In this document: positions 18,878-27,585 of the stretch, piece after piece | How positions within the stretch are numbered: position 1 is the first letter of the stretch | Layout of the letters: every line of letters starts with the position of its first letter | Assembly: GCA_900315975.1 (NCBI GenBank) | Contig: ONBA01000002.1 | Location: 62,001-126,000 of the forward strand | Origin: an uncultured Ruminococcus sp. | Lineage (GTDB): Bacteria > Bacillota_A > Clostridia > Oscillospirales > Ruminococcaceae | Reading direction: 5' to 3' | Length of the DNA: 64,000 bases | Translations under genes and position numbers: made by a program | The notes under the pieces: generated by a model | Database searches by the model: none | Seen by the model: the letters and a program-made list of their open reading frames with translations, nothing else | What the model was told of the DNA's origin: nothing

Positions 18878-19801
18878 TTGAAACATTACAACGACTTCCT
18901 GATCGTAGGCATCGACCACGGTTATGGGAATATCAAGACCGCCAACACAGTCACACCCACGGGCATCACCAAGCTCGATGCCGCACCGACCTTTACAAAG
19001 AACACCCTTTTCTTTGAGGGGAGCTACTATCAGATCGGTGAGGGGCACAAGGAGTATCTTGCCGACAAGTGGCAGGACGAGGACAACTACATCTTCACGC
19101 TTATGGGTATCGCCCGTGAGCTGAACCGTGAGGGCATCACATCGGCTAAGGTTTATCTCGCCGTAGGGCTTCCGATCACATGGGTAGGCAGACAGCGCGA
19201 GAGTTTCCGTCAGTATATGCTCCAGAGGGAGAGTGTTGACTTCAAATATGAGGACAAGCTCTACTCCGTCCGCATCATCGGGTGTTATGTGTATCCGCAG
19301 GGCTACGCTGCTGTGGTGGAGAAGTTGAACGAGATGACAGGTCTGAGCATGATCGCTGACATCGGCAACGGCACGGTCAACATCATATTCGTGAGCAACC
19401 GCAAGGTCATCAACACCAAGACCTACACCGAGAAAATGGGCGTGAACCAGTGCGTAAAGGCTGCGTCCAATGCCATGATGAACAAGCTCGGCGTGACCGT
19501 GGACGAGACTATTATCCAGTCGATGATCCGCTACGGCAAGGCTGATATTGACAGCGAGTATGCCGAAGTTCTTCGTCAGGCGATTTCTGAATATGCTGAG
19601 AGCATTTTCGCCTTGCTTCGTAAGTATGAATACGACCCGAAAATGATGCGACTGTACATTACTGGCGGCGGCGGAAAGCTGATTGAGAATTTCGGGAACT
19701 ATGACAAGGATAGAGTGACTATCATCGGAGATATTTGTGCTTCGGCTAAGGGCTATGAATATTTCGCCATTGCACAGCTTAAAAAGGAGGAAAAGAAATG
19801 A
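18878..19801 (+). CDS. ParM/StbA-like actin-family plasmid segregation ATPase
   Basis: A protein of 307 residues starting at TTG 18878, with GGAGGT 7 bases upstream. Actin-fold nucleotide motifs are present: phosphate-1 GIDHGYGNIKTAN near residue 10, phosphate-2 ADIGNGTVNI near 160, and the adenosine motif TGGGGKL near 262. ParM-type proteins polymerise with ATP to push sister plasmids apart and are also found on Firmicutes integrative elements. It overlaps the next gene by 4 bases (ATGA), giving a two-gene partition operon behind the TTGAC/TGTCA array. Its presence implies that the element spends time as an extrachromosomal replicon. Confidence 0.85.
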   Translation: MKHYNDFLIVGIDHGYGNIKTANTVTPTGITKLDAAPTFTKNTLFFEGSYYQIGEGHKEYLADKWQDEDNYIFTLMGIARELNREGITSAKVYLAVGLPITWVGRQRESFRQYMLQRESVDFKYEDKLYSVRIIGCYVYPQGYAAVVEKLNEMTGLSMIADIGNGTVNIIFVSNRKVINTKTYTEKMGVNQCVKAASNAMMNKLGVTVDETIIQSMIRYGKADIDSEYAEVLRQAISEYAESIFALLRKYEYDPKMMRLYITGGGGKLIENFGNYDKDRVTIIGDICASAKGYEYFAIAQLKKEEKK

Positions 19802-20244
19802 GTAAGGTTCTGACTACCTGTTTCCGCTTTAATATGGATAATCCCGAACACGCCAAAGCCTGGGACTATCTCCATAATTATGACAAGGACAAGATCAAGT
19901 CCACCAATGTGGCTGCAATCACGGCGGTCAATGACTACTTCGACCGTATGGGGAAACTCGCCGATGATCCCTATTTTGAGACCCGTCAGCGTGAGGAGCG
20001 TTTCGTTCAGCAGATCGTCAGCGAGGTAGGCAAGGCATTTATCGCTGAAATGCCGAAGTTCCTCGCAAGCCTGATGCTGAGCCTGAACAGGGGCTACCCG
20101 ATGCAGGCTGTCTCCGTAGGAACGGAGAACAGCAGAGGATATGCCGAGGACGGCAATCCGAGCGCCACGGTGGGCTTTGGAAACGCTGATAACAGCGAAA
20201 ATGTCGATTATTCGGGTATTGATTTCGATTTTATCGGCGGCTGA
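19798..20244 (+). CDS. Probable ParR-like partition adaptor
   Basis: A protein of 148 residues whose ATG overlaps the stop of the ParM-like gene, which implies translational coupling. The sequence is mostly helical, with a charged middle (DDPYFETRQREERFVQQIV) and a disordered Gly/Asn/Asp tail ending IDFDFIGG. No classical ribbon-helix-helix is obvious to me. Position directly after parM, size and the acidic/aromatic tail (a typical motor-binding tail in ParR proteins) are the reasons for the call. It would bind the repeat array upstream of parM. Confidence 0.55.
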   Translation: MSKVLTTCFRFNMDNPEHAKAWDYLHNYDKDKIKSTNVAAITAVNDYFDRMGKLADDPYFETRQREERFVQQIVSEVGKAFIAEMPKFLASLMLSLNRGYPMQAVSVGTENSRGYAEDGNPSATVGFGNADNSENVDYSGIDFDFIGG

Positions 20245-20603
20245 TATTGCTTGAAACTGCTTTACCGCCATTCATATAGCGGAGTATTACAACAACAGCA
20301 TAAAACCAATAGACAGGGGAAAAACAGAGGGCTGACCGCAAAAATGCAATATAGCATTTTATGCGGAAAATGAAATCCTGCAAATATCACGGAAGAATTT
20401 GCAGGATCGAGCGCCTAACGCCAGTTGGGCGAGGCTCAAATTCGACACGGAGGTCGAAAGCCTTGTAACAACAAGGCGGTGTCCGGCTCGGATTTGCGCC
20501 GGGCAGGTAGCACCGATGTAGTGACACATCGGCTACCTGCTCAGAGACGTTCCCCCTCCGAGACCTTCCCCTAAGACCGCCACAGGCGGAGAAAGGAGCG
20601 ACT
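20245..20603 (+). other. Candidate oriT region with large hairpin
   Basis: About 360 bases without a gene, just upstream of mobC. It holds a strong inverted repeat: 20503-20519 pairs with 20526-20540 (GCAGGTAG..CCGATGT / ACATCGG.CTACCTGC) with a 2-base bulge and a 6-base loop. A smaller CTTGT-aaca-ACAAG lies at 20462-20475 and a GC-rich tract TTCCCCCTCCGAGACC downstream. Inverted repeats immediately upstream of mobC and the relaxase gene are the usual place and form of an origin of transfer. The nick site cannot be named from sequence alone. Confidence 0.55.
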
Positions 20604-20957
20604 ATGCCAAATCGCAGGCGCTATCACTCTATCAGCTTGAAGCTGACGGACGAGGAGCTTCAGCTATGGAACACCAAGCATGAAGCCAGCGGTCTGAGCA
20701 AGACCGACTATCTGATGCAGACTATCCGTAACAGCGAAGTCCGCATTTATTCCATAGAGGAGAGCATCACTCCCCTTATCCATGAGATCAGGAAGATCGG
20801 AACGAACCTCAATCAGCTCGCCTATTTCTCCAATATCGGGCAGGACAGCAAGGTCAGAGCCGAGATCGGAGCTATCCGTATTGCCAATGACAGGCTTGTG
20901 GAGCAAATCGAGGACTTCCTCAAAAATCCCGAATTTACTGTCAAGGGCGTTAAGTAA
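20604..20957 (+). CDS. mobC: MobC-like mobilization accessory protein
   Basis: A protein of 117 residues with the plasmid mobilization MobC pattern: an N-terminal ribbon-helix-helix-like start (HSISLKLTDEELQLW), the helix GLSKTDYLMQTI, and the conserved core IRKIGTNLNQLA near residue 70. MobC binds oriT next to the nick, melts the DNA and helps the relaxase. The ribosome site AAAGGAG precedes ATG 20604. Its stop overlaps the relaxase start by one base, so the pair is coupled. The candidate oriT hairpin lies about 60 bases upstream. Confidence 0.9.
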   Translation: MPNRRRYHSISLKLTDEELQLWNTKHEASGLSKTDYLMQTIRNSEVRIYSIEESITPLIHEIRKIGTNLNQLAYFSNIGQDSKVRAEIGAIRIANDRLVEQIEDFLKNPEFTVKGVK

Positions 20958-22252
20958 TGTTCGGGAATGTCAACGTCGATTACAAGCCTTGCAAATCAAA
21001 GGTTCAGCTTGAACGGGCGGCGCACTACATTTTGGGAAAGTTGCCCGAACAAATTTCGGAGGGTATCGTAAAAACTGCGCCTAACTTATATTGGGGAATG
21101 AATTGCGACAGGGACAACTTTGCCCGTGATATTCTGATGACACGAAAGCTGTTCGGCAAGCGTGATAACAAGCGGACAAACCTTGCGTTCAAGATGTCGC
21201 TGTCGTTCTCTCCCGATGATAACGACAAGCTGACCTATGAAGAAGTGTTCAATATCGCAAAGGAGTTCGCCGAGAAGTTTTTTGACGGCTATCAGGTCAT
21301 GTTCGCCGTTCATACCGACAAACCTCATAAGCACGTCCATTTCTTGATAGGAAACTGCCACATCGAGACAGGCAAGGCATACCGCCGCAGTCAGAAAGAC
21401 TTACAGACCATGTGTGAGTTTTTCGGGGAGCAGTGCATGAAGCGAGGGCTTGTACACTCTGTCCGTAAGGATTATTATAATGAAAACCCCGACCGTGACA
21501 AAGAGACATTTGCCGAGAAGCAGATGAAAGCTAAGGGCAAGGAGACATTCAAAGATGAACTTCGGGAGGTCATCAGAATCGAGTGCGCCGACCCTAACAA
21601 CCGAACCTTAGAAGATGTGGTGAATGCCCTGATGAAGCATTATCATGTGGAGTGCCGTGTCAAGGGCAACACCATATCCTACCGTCACCCAAACTATACC
21701 GACAAGAACGGTAAACTTGTCTCGGTCAGAGGCAGTAAGCTGGGTGATAAATATACAGTGAAAGGAATCAACTATGAGCTTGGAAAGAATCAACGAGGAC
21801 GGGAAACCGACAGAGCCGAAGCCCTCACCGCCGACACCACCAAAACCGCAGACAGAATCCAAACAGCAAACGGCGGTCTTTACACGGGAACAGATGATAA
21901 AAGAAGCGGAGCGTATCCACAGGGAGTACGAACAATCACGCAAGGCACAGAGGCAGGGGGCAGCAGTAATGGAATCTCAGAAACCGCACAAACAGGAAAC
22001 ACCGCTTCCGGAACTGAACGCAATCGAAACGAGAGTTCGGGAAATGGCGGAGGAGATCGGAGTATCCTCGGTGGACGCTCAGAGGGACGAGAGAGTTCTT
22101 CTTCTGGTAACGGCAACGCTAAAGATGTGCCAACTTTTGAAGAGCTATTCGACAGCTATAAACGCCGAAATACGAAAGTCAGCCGAACAGCAGATGCAGA
22201 ACCTGAGCCTGCAAGAACAGTACGCAAAAAGCGTAAAGACCGAGGTCGCTGA
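20957..22252 (+). CDS. MobA/VirD2-type relaxase
   Basis: A protein of 431 residues. The N-terminal relaxase domain shows an early tyrosine (AAHYILG, near residue 23) and the metal-binding histidine motif HTDKPHKHVHFLIGN near residues 117-131, both hallmarks of the MobA/VirD2 (MOB-P) family that nicks oriT and stays bound to the 5' end during transfer. The C-terminal 160 residues are low-complexity (Gly/Ser/Thr/Arg-rich, ending RTVRKKRKDRGR). This tail coincides with a long out-of-frame overlap with the next gene, so its odd composition may be a by-product of dual coding. Confidence 0.9.
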   Translation: MFGNVNVDYKPCKSKVQLERAAHYILGKLPEQISEGIVKTAPNLYWGMNCDRDNFARDILMTRKLFGKRDNKRTNLAFKMSLSFSPDDNDKLTYEEVFNIAKEFAEKFFDGYQVMFAVHTDKPHKHVHFLIGNCHIETGKAYRRSQKDLQTMCEFFGEQCMKRGLVHSVRKDYYNENPDRDKETFAEKQMKAKGKETFKDELREVIRIECADPNNRTLEDVVNALMKHYHVECRVKGNTISYRHPNYTDKNGKLVSVRGSKLGDKYTVKGINYELGKNQRGRETDRAEALTADTTKTADRIQTANGGLYTGTDDKRSGAYPQGVRTITQGTEAGGSSNGISETAQTGNTASGTERNRNESSGNGGGDRSILGGRSEGRESSSSGNGNAKDVPTFEELFDSYKRRNTKVSRTADAEPEPARTVRKKRKDRGR

Positions 22253-22535
22253 CAGCGTTTACAACATCTATCATCAGGTCAAGGCGCAGGAGAAGGAAGC
22301 CATCAACGAGCTGATGCAGTATGTGCAGGCAAACAGCGATCAGATGGAGAAGGATATTACTTCTTGCACCGATAGCGTGAAATCGGCAACAACAGCGGCG
22401 AAAAATGCTTCAAAACAGATAAGTGAGTCGGTGAAGCGTTTCTGCACTGTCAGAACGATAGGCGATGTTTTGTACTATGCTGCACCTGTTGCGGTGGTGA
22501 TAGATGTGCTGCTGAGGTTATTCGGTTTTATCTGA
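21774..22535 (+). CDS. MobB-like coiled-coil membrane protein overlapping the relaxase gene
   Basis: A protein of 253 residues in the +1 frame relative to the relaxase, overlapping it by 479 bases. It starts at ATG 21774 with AAAGGA upstream. The sequence has a proline-rich start (PKPSPPTPPKPQ), a long helical/coiled-coil middle (residues 60-220) and one hydrophobic helix at the end (VLYYAAPVAVVIDVLLRLFGF). The 283 bases beyond the relaxase stop code only for this protein and look fully protein-like. Relaxase-overlapping genes of this type occur in mobilization operons, where MobB-like proteins stabilise the relaxosome or contact the membrane. I infer that role; no named domain is certain. 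Confidence 0.75.
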   Translation: MSLERINEDGKPTEPKPSPPTPPKPQTESKQQTAVFTREQMIKEAERIHREYEQSRKAQRQGAAVMESQKPHKQETPLPELNAIETRVREMAEEIGVSSVDAQRDERVLLLVTATLKMCQLLKSYSTAINAEIRKSAEQQMQNLSLQEQYAKSVKTEVADSVYNIYHQVKAQEKEAINELMQYVQANSDQMEKDITSCTDSVKSATTAAKNASKQISESVKRFCTVRTIGDVLYYAAPVAVVIDVLLRLFGFI

Positions 22536-25040
22536 TGAGTTGGATTCATCGGTGTCCTCATCTTCTTCATCATCTTCTGTAAAGGCATCGGGATCAAGGG
22601 CAAATTCTTCATCATCAGCGATCAGGTCATCATCATAATCATCTTCAACTTCAAACAGATATTTCAAAGGCTTCGTTTCCATAATATCCGAATCAACATC
22701 TAATGCGAAATTGAATACCCATTCGAGCTTGTCTTCAACGAAATCGGATTCTCTTTTGTGATCCATTAAATATATGTGGAAAGCCTTGTCCAGTTCAAAT
22801 TTTGCGAGTTTATCATCATTTTTAAGCAAATGACACAGCCCTCCGACATATAGTGCATCGGCATAAGACTCATATCTGGGTACAGTTCTTGGTCTGAGAT
22901 TTGCAAGTGTATTAACGGCTCTGTCAGCCCACGCAAGTGCTTCATCTGTTTTGCAGGTCATGAGGAGCAAGTGAGCATAACGGGTGATGACACGGCACTC
23001 TTCCACTTTGCCGCCGTTATCAAGGTCAAGACCTTCAAACAGTTCTATACCACGTTGGTAGGCTTCATACAAGTCTTCGGTGGAATCAGCCGTTTCCGAA
23101 TATTCAAGGTAATAGGCATAGCTGCTTACAGCTTCTGCTTTCAGATATTCATCATCAAGTCCCATGATCTTTTTAACTGCATTTTTCTGAATTCCCAATG
23201 CCTTGACATAATTTCTCTTTTCGGCTTCGATAGCGGCTTCTTCCAGTTCTTGTATTGCAAGCTGTTTAGGCTCTGTCAATCCACGAAGGGCAAAGGTTCT
23301 CTCATTCAGTTCTTTCATACGTTCAATATCATGGATACGCCAAAAAAATTTGAAACAGTCGAAGGCGACTTCCACAGCCTCAGAGGCAGGCTTTACTATT
23401 GGGAAAAACGCAAACTCAGCTATGATATTTCTTATATCGCCAAAATCGTACTGGATACTTTCATCTTTTCCAATAAGTCTGATTCGGTTTATCAGCTCAC
23501 GGCAGGTATTTTTGTCAGGCTTGAGGGCGCTGAAAATAATATCCGATATGAAATGGCGCATCTGTATCATGCCGTTTGAAGTCTCCTTTAAAAAACCTGC
23601 GTCGATCAGATCGTCTATCGGCTGAACACTGTTAAGTCCAAACATGGCTATGGCTGCATTTTTTCGTATAGGGGCTTCTACTGCAACGTGCATCATACAC
23701 AGAACCTTGCGGTGAAGCTCTGATAATTCGGAAAAGCCGAACATATTTCTCAGGACACCGATAAGAGACTCCTTCATGAGTTTGCCGTCTTTTGTAAAGG
23801 TTACTTTCTGATCATATTTGGTATAATCTCCAGCGAGAAGCTCAAAGGTCAATCTTTCTGTCGTACAGCCGCCCTTTTTCAGCATTTTGCCGACTATCTC
23901 TATGAAAAGAGGGCTTTTTCCGAGCATACATACAATGCCCGAAAGCCGAAATTCATCTAAGGGCGTGTGGTTATCAAAGAACTTTTTTGCAAGCTCTACG
24001 CCGTCATTTTCGGAAATACCTTTCAGCCTGAATGTGGTCACGCCCTCATGCCGCCTGCGTGAAGTAAAGATGACTCTGCATTTCAGTTTGAGAATATCGT
24101 CCACGCATTCATCGTCTTCAATGCCAATATTAAAATTGTCGATGACGATAAGAGCGCTTTCATCAAGTGTGCGGAGAGTATTAAGGCTGCCGATATATAG
24201 ATCGTCATTTGCATCACTCAGCGAAACAGGCACTTCCGAATTCATATTTGAAATGACACGGCGCAGGCTGCCGGTATAGAAATAATAACCGATCTTCTTA
24301 TATTGAGAGCCGTATTTCTCTATGTAGGCACGAACAAACTCACTTTTGCCCATACATGGAAATCCTGTCACAAACAGCTTGGTACTTTCTTCAAACATTG
24401 TGTTCAGGGCATCAATCTCAGGCGCATAACCGCAGAAATGCGGACACGGCGGTACATATTCGCTGTTGGCAAATAATGTATCAGGTTCAGCCGATGAATT
24501 TGAGTTTACAGTGGGTTCATCGGCTTTCTGCTCTATAACCGGAGCTTCATAGTCCGTCATATCAAAAGGGATAACTACAAAATGCTCCTTTGTCTTTTCC
24601 TCATAGGGACGGACAATAGAAATGAACAGGACATCGTAAATGAGTTCTGCAAGGCTGTTATCATCGGAATATTCAGGCTTATGGTTTGACAAAAAAACCT
24701 GCATATACTCATCGGGGATAAATCTGTCGTTGGCGTAAAGCTCAAACAGGGCTCTCTGCATTGATGTTTTATCTACGATATTTGGAATAATGCTCATAAT
24801 ATCTGCGATCATGACTGACTTGTCATTCCGCTGATAGAAGTCTACCCACGTTTTTGACGGCACACGCTTACCGTTGCCCAGACGTGAAAGCTCACTGCCG
24901 GTAAACGCCTGTTTTCTTTCGGCGGCGTTATATGCACCAAAGAGGTCGCTCATCATTACGTTATATGATTTGATCGTAGATTTTATCAGCCCACTGTACA
25001 GCAATTTGGTAACAGACTGAAAGTCGCAGTACTTATACAT
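22518..25040 (-). CDS. STAND/NB-ARC-like NTPase with helical repeats (cargo of the element)
   Basis: A protein of 840 residues on the opposite strand from the rest of the element. The N-terminal 130 residues contain a helix-turn-helix-like stretch. The NTPase core has Walker A GFPCMGKSE near 230, Walker B ALIVIDNF near 295, an arginine-rich RNBS-B/sensor-like VIFTSRRR near 317 and a GLPL-like LGKSPLFIEIVG. This is the order seen in STAND ATPases (NB-ARC, SWACOS). The C-terminal half (about 520-790) is helical and TPR-like, and the last 40 residues are a strongly acidic disordered tail. STAND proteins act as switch-type sensors, including anti-phage NLR-like proteins and regulators. No effector domain is recognisable. 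It ends 18 bases inside the plus-strand neighbour. The start is ATG 25040, with AAAGGTGA upstream on that strand. Confidence 0.75.
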   Translation of the reverse strand: MYKYCDFQSVTKLLYSGLIKSTIKSYNVMMSDLFGAYNAAERKQAFTGSELSRLGNGKRVPSKTWVDFYQRNDKSVMIADIMSIIPNIVDKTSMQRALFELYANDRFIPDEYMQVFLSNHKPEYSDDNSLAELIYDVLFISIVRPYEEKTKEHFVVIPFDMTDYEAPVIEQKADEPTVNSNSSAEPDTLFANSEYVPPCPHFCGYAPEIDALNTMFEESTKLFVTGFPCMGKSEFVRAYIEKYGSQYKKIGYYFYTGSLRRVISNMNSEVPVSLSDANDDLYIGSLNTLRTLDESALIVIDNFNIGIEDDECVDDILKLKCRVIFTSRRRHEGVTTFRLKGISENDGVELAKKFFDNHTPLDEFRLSGIVCMLGKSPLFIEIVGKMLKKGGCTTERLTFELLAGDYTKYDQKVTFTKDGKLMKESLIGVLRNMFGFSELSELHRKVLCMMHVAVEAPIRKNAAIAMFGLNSVQPIDDLIDAGFLKETSNGMIQMRHFISDIIFSALKPDKNTCRELINRIRLIGKDESIQYDFGDIRNIIAEFAFFPIVKPASEAVEVAFDCFKFFWRIHDIERMKELNERTFALRGLTEPKQLAIQELEEAAIEAEKRNYVKALGIQKNAVKKIMGLDDEYLKAEAVSSYAYYLEYSETADSTEDLYEAYQRGIELFEGLDLDNGGKVEECRVITRYAHLLLMTCKTDEALAWADRAVNTLANLRPRTVPRYESYADALYVGGLCHLLKNDDKLAKFELDKAFHIYLMDHKRESDFVEDKLEWVFNFALDVDSDIMETKPLKYLFEVEDDYDDDLIADDEEFALDPDAFTEDDEEDEDTDESNSSDKTE

Positions 25041-25189
25041 AGAAAGTCACCTTTCAATATTATTCCATTATACATTATAGCACAAAGCTATACAGATTTC
25101 AAGTCAAAAGATTATTATTTTTCCAATATTCAACCGCTTTAGGTTGAAAAATACTAATTTTCAGCCCCTAAATAGAAGGAGGTCATTTT

Positions 25190-25804
25190 ATGACAATATT
25201 CGACGATATAAAAGACCTTGTGGACGTACCCACCGCTGCCCGAAGCTACGGCGTGGAAGTCCACCGAGGAAACATGGCGCTTTGCCCATTCCACAGGGAG
25301 CGTCACCCGTCCTGCAAGCTGTATGATGACCACTATTACTGCTTCGGCTGTCAGGCACACGGCGATGTGATAAAGCTGGTGCAGGAGCTTTTCGGGCTGA
25401 GGGCGATAGAAGCGGTAAAACAGCTCAACTCCGATTTCGGTCTTGGTCTGGACGTTGACTGTACGAACAAGTTCGTACCGCCGCCCGATATGGAGAAAGT
25501 CAACAGACGGCGCAGGGAGATCGCCGAGCGTAAGGCAGAGAAAGCAAGGGTGGAGCATATGTATGATGTTCTGCTGAGGTACTTTACTTTGCTGGATAAG
25601 TACAAAATGCGTTATGCTCCGACTTCTCCCGATGAGGATACGGACGGGCGTTTCGTGTACGCTTTGCAGAATATCGGCTATGCGGAGTATATGCTTGAAA
25701 AGTTCAATCGTTTCGATAAGGAGCAACTGGAAGAAATAAAACTGGAGGTAGACAGGATTGAACGAGAATACAAACGATGTGTTGAAGAATGGGGAGAATG
25801 GTGA
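25190..25804 (+). CDS. CHC2 zinc-finger primase-like protein
   Basis: A protein of 204 residues. A CHC2 zinc ribbon lies at residues 30-55 (CPFHRERHPSCKLY then YYCFGCQAHGD), the DnaG-type DNA-binding finger. The toprim catalytic domain of full DnaG is missing; only a helical and coiled C-terminal half follows. Such short CHC2 proteins sit beside D5-type helicases on mobile elements and help start replication. The ribosome site AAGGAGG precedes ATG 25190. Its end overlaps the helicase gene by 47 bases. Confidence 0.85.
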   Translation: MTIFDDIKDLVDVPTAARSYGVEVHRGNMALCPFHRERHPSCKLYDDHYYCFGCQAHGDVIKLVQELFGLRAIEAVKQLNSDFGLGLDVDCTNKFVPPPDMEKVNRRRREIAERKAEKARVEHMYDVLLRYFTLLDKYKMRYAPTSPDEDTDGRFVYALQNIGYAEYMLEKFNRFDKEQLEEIKLEVDRIEREYKRCVEEWGEW

Positions 25805-27155
25805 GGTCATCGAGGAGACCGCAGCCAAAGCATCGCCCGAAAAGAAACAGAAGAAACGTGACCGTGAACTGCCCGACTGGATGCTTGACAAGACCACTGT
25901 CAATGAACTGATATTCAGCCGTATGTTTTTGGGACAGCACCCCATGAAGTGCATCAAGGGAGTATTCTATGACTATGACGGCGTGGTCGATGAGAATGAG
26001 CTTGGGAATGAGATATACAATATCCTGATGAAAGCTGTATGGTTCGGCTTGCCGAAAAAGGTCAGTAATATCATAGATTCGCTCCGCCACTACTGTTATA
26101 GCGAGCCTCTGCTGCCCGATCTGAATTATATTCATCTCAATAACGGCAAGCTCGACCTGAACGGCAATTTTTACCCTGACAAGGAATTTTGCCTGAACAG
26201 GCTGAATATCAACTATGACCCGACAATATGGCGGGGTTCATATTATCCCGAACGTTTTCTGCATTTTCTTTATGAACTGCTGTACCCCGAAGATATTGCA
26301 GCCTTGCAGGAGTATCTCGGCTATCTGCTGATACCGTCCACGAAGGGGCAGAAAATGATGTTTCTCATAGGACAGGGCGGCGAGGGCAAGAGCCGTATTG
26401 CTGTTGTTCTGAATGATATGTTCGGGAAGAATATGATCACGGGCAATATCCATCGCATTGAGACTGACCGCTTTTTTCGATATAACCTGAAAGACCGTCT
26501 GCTCATGGTCGATGACGATATGCAGATGTCGGCTCTGCCGTCCACAGGCTACTTAAAGAACCTTGTTACAGCCGAGATACCGATAGATGTTGAAGCAAAG
26601 GGCAAGCAGAGCGAACAGGCGCTTTTATATACAAGGCTCTTATGTTTCGGAAACGGTAATCCAAAAGCATTATATGACAGGAGCAAAGGATTCTCACGAA
26701 GAATGATCATTCTCACCACACAGACACCGCCCGAAAGCCGAGTTATTGATCCGCATATCGCAGATAAGTTTCTTGCAGAAAAGAATAAAATATTCTGCTG
26801 GATGTTTGACGGTCTCCGCAGGCTTATCGAGAACCGCTACCGCTTCACCATATCGGAAAGAGCAAAGCAGAATGTCAGGGAAACGATGCAGGATAACTGT
26901 AACATCACGGAATTTCTGGAAGATACGGACAGGGTGCAGTATGGGGAGAATTACCGTGTTACATCATCGAAACTTTACGATTGCTACACCCGTTGGTGTG
27001 AGGATAATGCACTGACAAGTCTGAAACGTGACACGTTCATCACCTGGGTAAAGCAGAACGAGGAAGAATTTCATATCAAGTATTCAACACATATCCCCAA
27101 TGACGGAAAGAACGTCAGGGGATTCACAGGCATAACGCTTGCACATCTGTATTAA
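25758..27155 (+). CDS. D5/P4-type superfamily 3 replicative helicase
   Basis: A protein of 465 residues starting at TTG 25758, 6 bases after GGAGGTAG and inside the CHC2 gene. SF3 helicase motifs are visible: Walker A GQGGEGKSR near residue 205, Walker B LLMVDDDMQ near 250, and a sensor-like LLCFGNGNPKAL near 298. A C-terminal winged-helix-like region follows. P4/D5 helicases unwind the element's origin for autonomous replication. With the CHC2 protein and the iteron-like repeats just downstream, this forms a complete small replication module. Confidence 0.88.
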   Translation: MNENTNDVLKNGENGEVIEETAAKASPEKKQKKRDRELPDWMLDKTTVNELIFSRMFLGQHPMKCIKGVFYDYDGVVDENELGNEIYNILMKAVWFGLPKKVSNIIDSLRHYCYSEPLLPDLNYIHLNNGKLDLNGNFYPDKEFCLNRLNINYDPTIWRGSYYPERFLHFLYELLYPEDIAALQEYLGYLLIPSTKGQKMMFLIGQGGEGKSRIAVVLNDMFGKNMITGNIHRIETDRFFRYNLKDRLLMVDDDMQMSALPSTGYLKNLVTAEIPIDVEAKGKQSEQALLYTRLLCFGNGNPKALYDRSKGFSRRMIILTTQTPPESRVIDPHIADKFLAEKNKIFCWMFDGLRRLIENRYRFTISERAKQNVRETMQDNCNITEFLEDTDRVQYGENYRVTSSKLYDCYTRWCEDNALTSLKRDTFITWVKQNEEEFHIKYSTHIPNDGKNVRGFTGITLAHLY

Positions 27156-27162
27156 AGAGCAA

Positions 27163-27360
27163 GTACCAAATAAGGCGTACAGGCGTACCAATGGCGTAAA
27201 TGCGTGATTTTGCCCGTCCCGACAAGCGTACCGAACGGCGTACAGCGGACGGCTCATGGCGTACCGGTACGCCGCCTTAACCTATGGTACGGCTAACTGT
27301 ACGGCATTTGGTACGCCTAAAATGACGTGATATCGGGCTTGGTACGCCTGTACGCCGTTT
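27163..27360. repeat. Iteron-like array of GGCGTAC words (candidate replication origin)
   Basis: About a dozen copies of GGCGTAC(C/A) or its reverse complement GGTACGCC, some degenerate, lie in roughly 200 bases. Direct copies start at 27174, 27182, 27237 and 27258, and inverted copies around 27266, 27310, 27341 and 27350. The left part is mostly one orientation and the right part the other, meeting at the palindrome GGCGTACCGGTACGCC. No gene lies here. Dense short iterons directly after a helicase gene are what P4-like and plasmid origins look like. The remaining stretch to 27530 has no gene. Confidence 0.65.
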
Positions 27361-27534
27361 TAGTCAGTCGTACTTTATATGTGCAAAATCAACTGGGGAA
27401 TATCCCTTTTCAATGTCACTATTGCTGCGCATCACCAGACTTGATGCAAAACTATTGACTTTCACCGCTTTAAAGTATAACATTGAAAATGAGGGATATT
27501 CCATGTCCCCCCAATACTTGGGGAAGGAGGTAAC

Positions 27535-27585
27535 ATGAGTAACAAAAATAATGCAATCGTTCCTACTGAAAAGGGGGCGATGTGA
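27535..27585 (+). CDS. 16-codon leader peptide coupled to the next gene
   Basis: A very short frame with an excellent ribosome site (GGAAGGAGG, 5 bases before ATG 27535). Its stop TGA shares its last base with the next ATG (ATGTGATGG), the arrangement used for translational coupling. It starts MSNKNNAIV and is mostly polar. Whether the peptide itself matters is unknown. Confidence 0.45.
   Translation: MSNKNNAIVPTEKGAM

Noticed and set aside
25154..25957. 267-codon minus-strand frame over the primase gene
   Set aside because: The plus strand encodes a clear CHC2 protein; the antisense frame has no recognisable motif.
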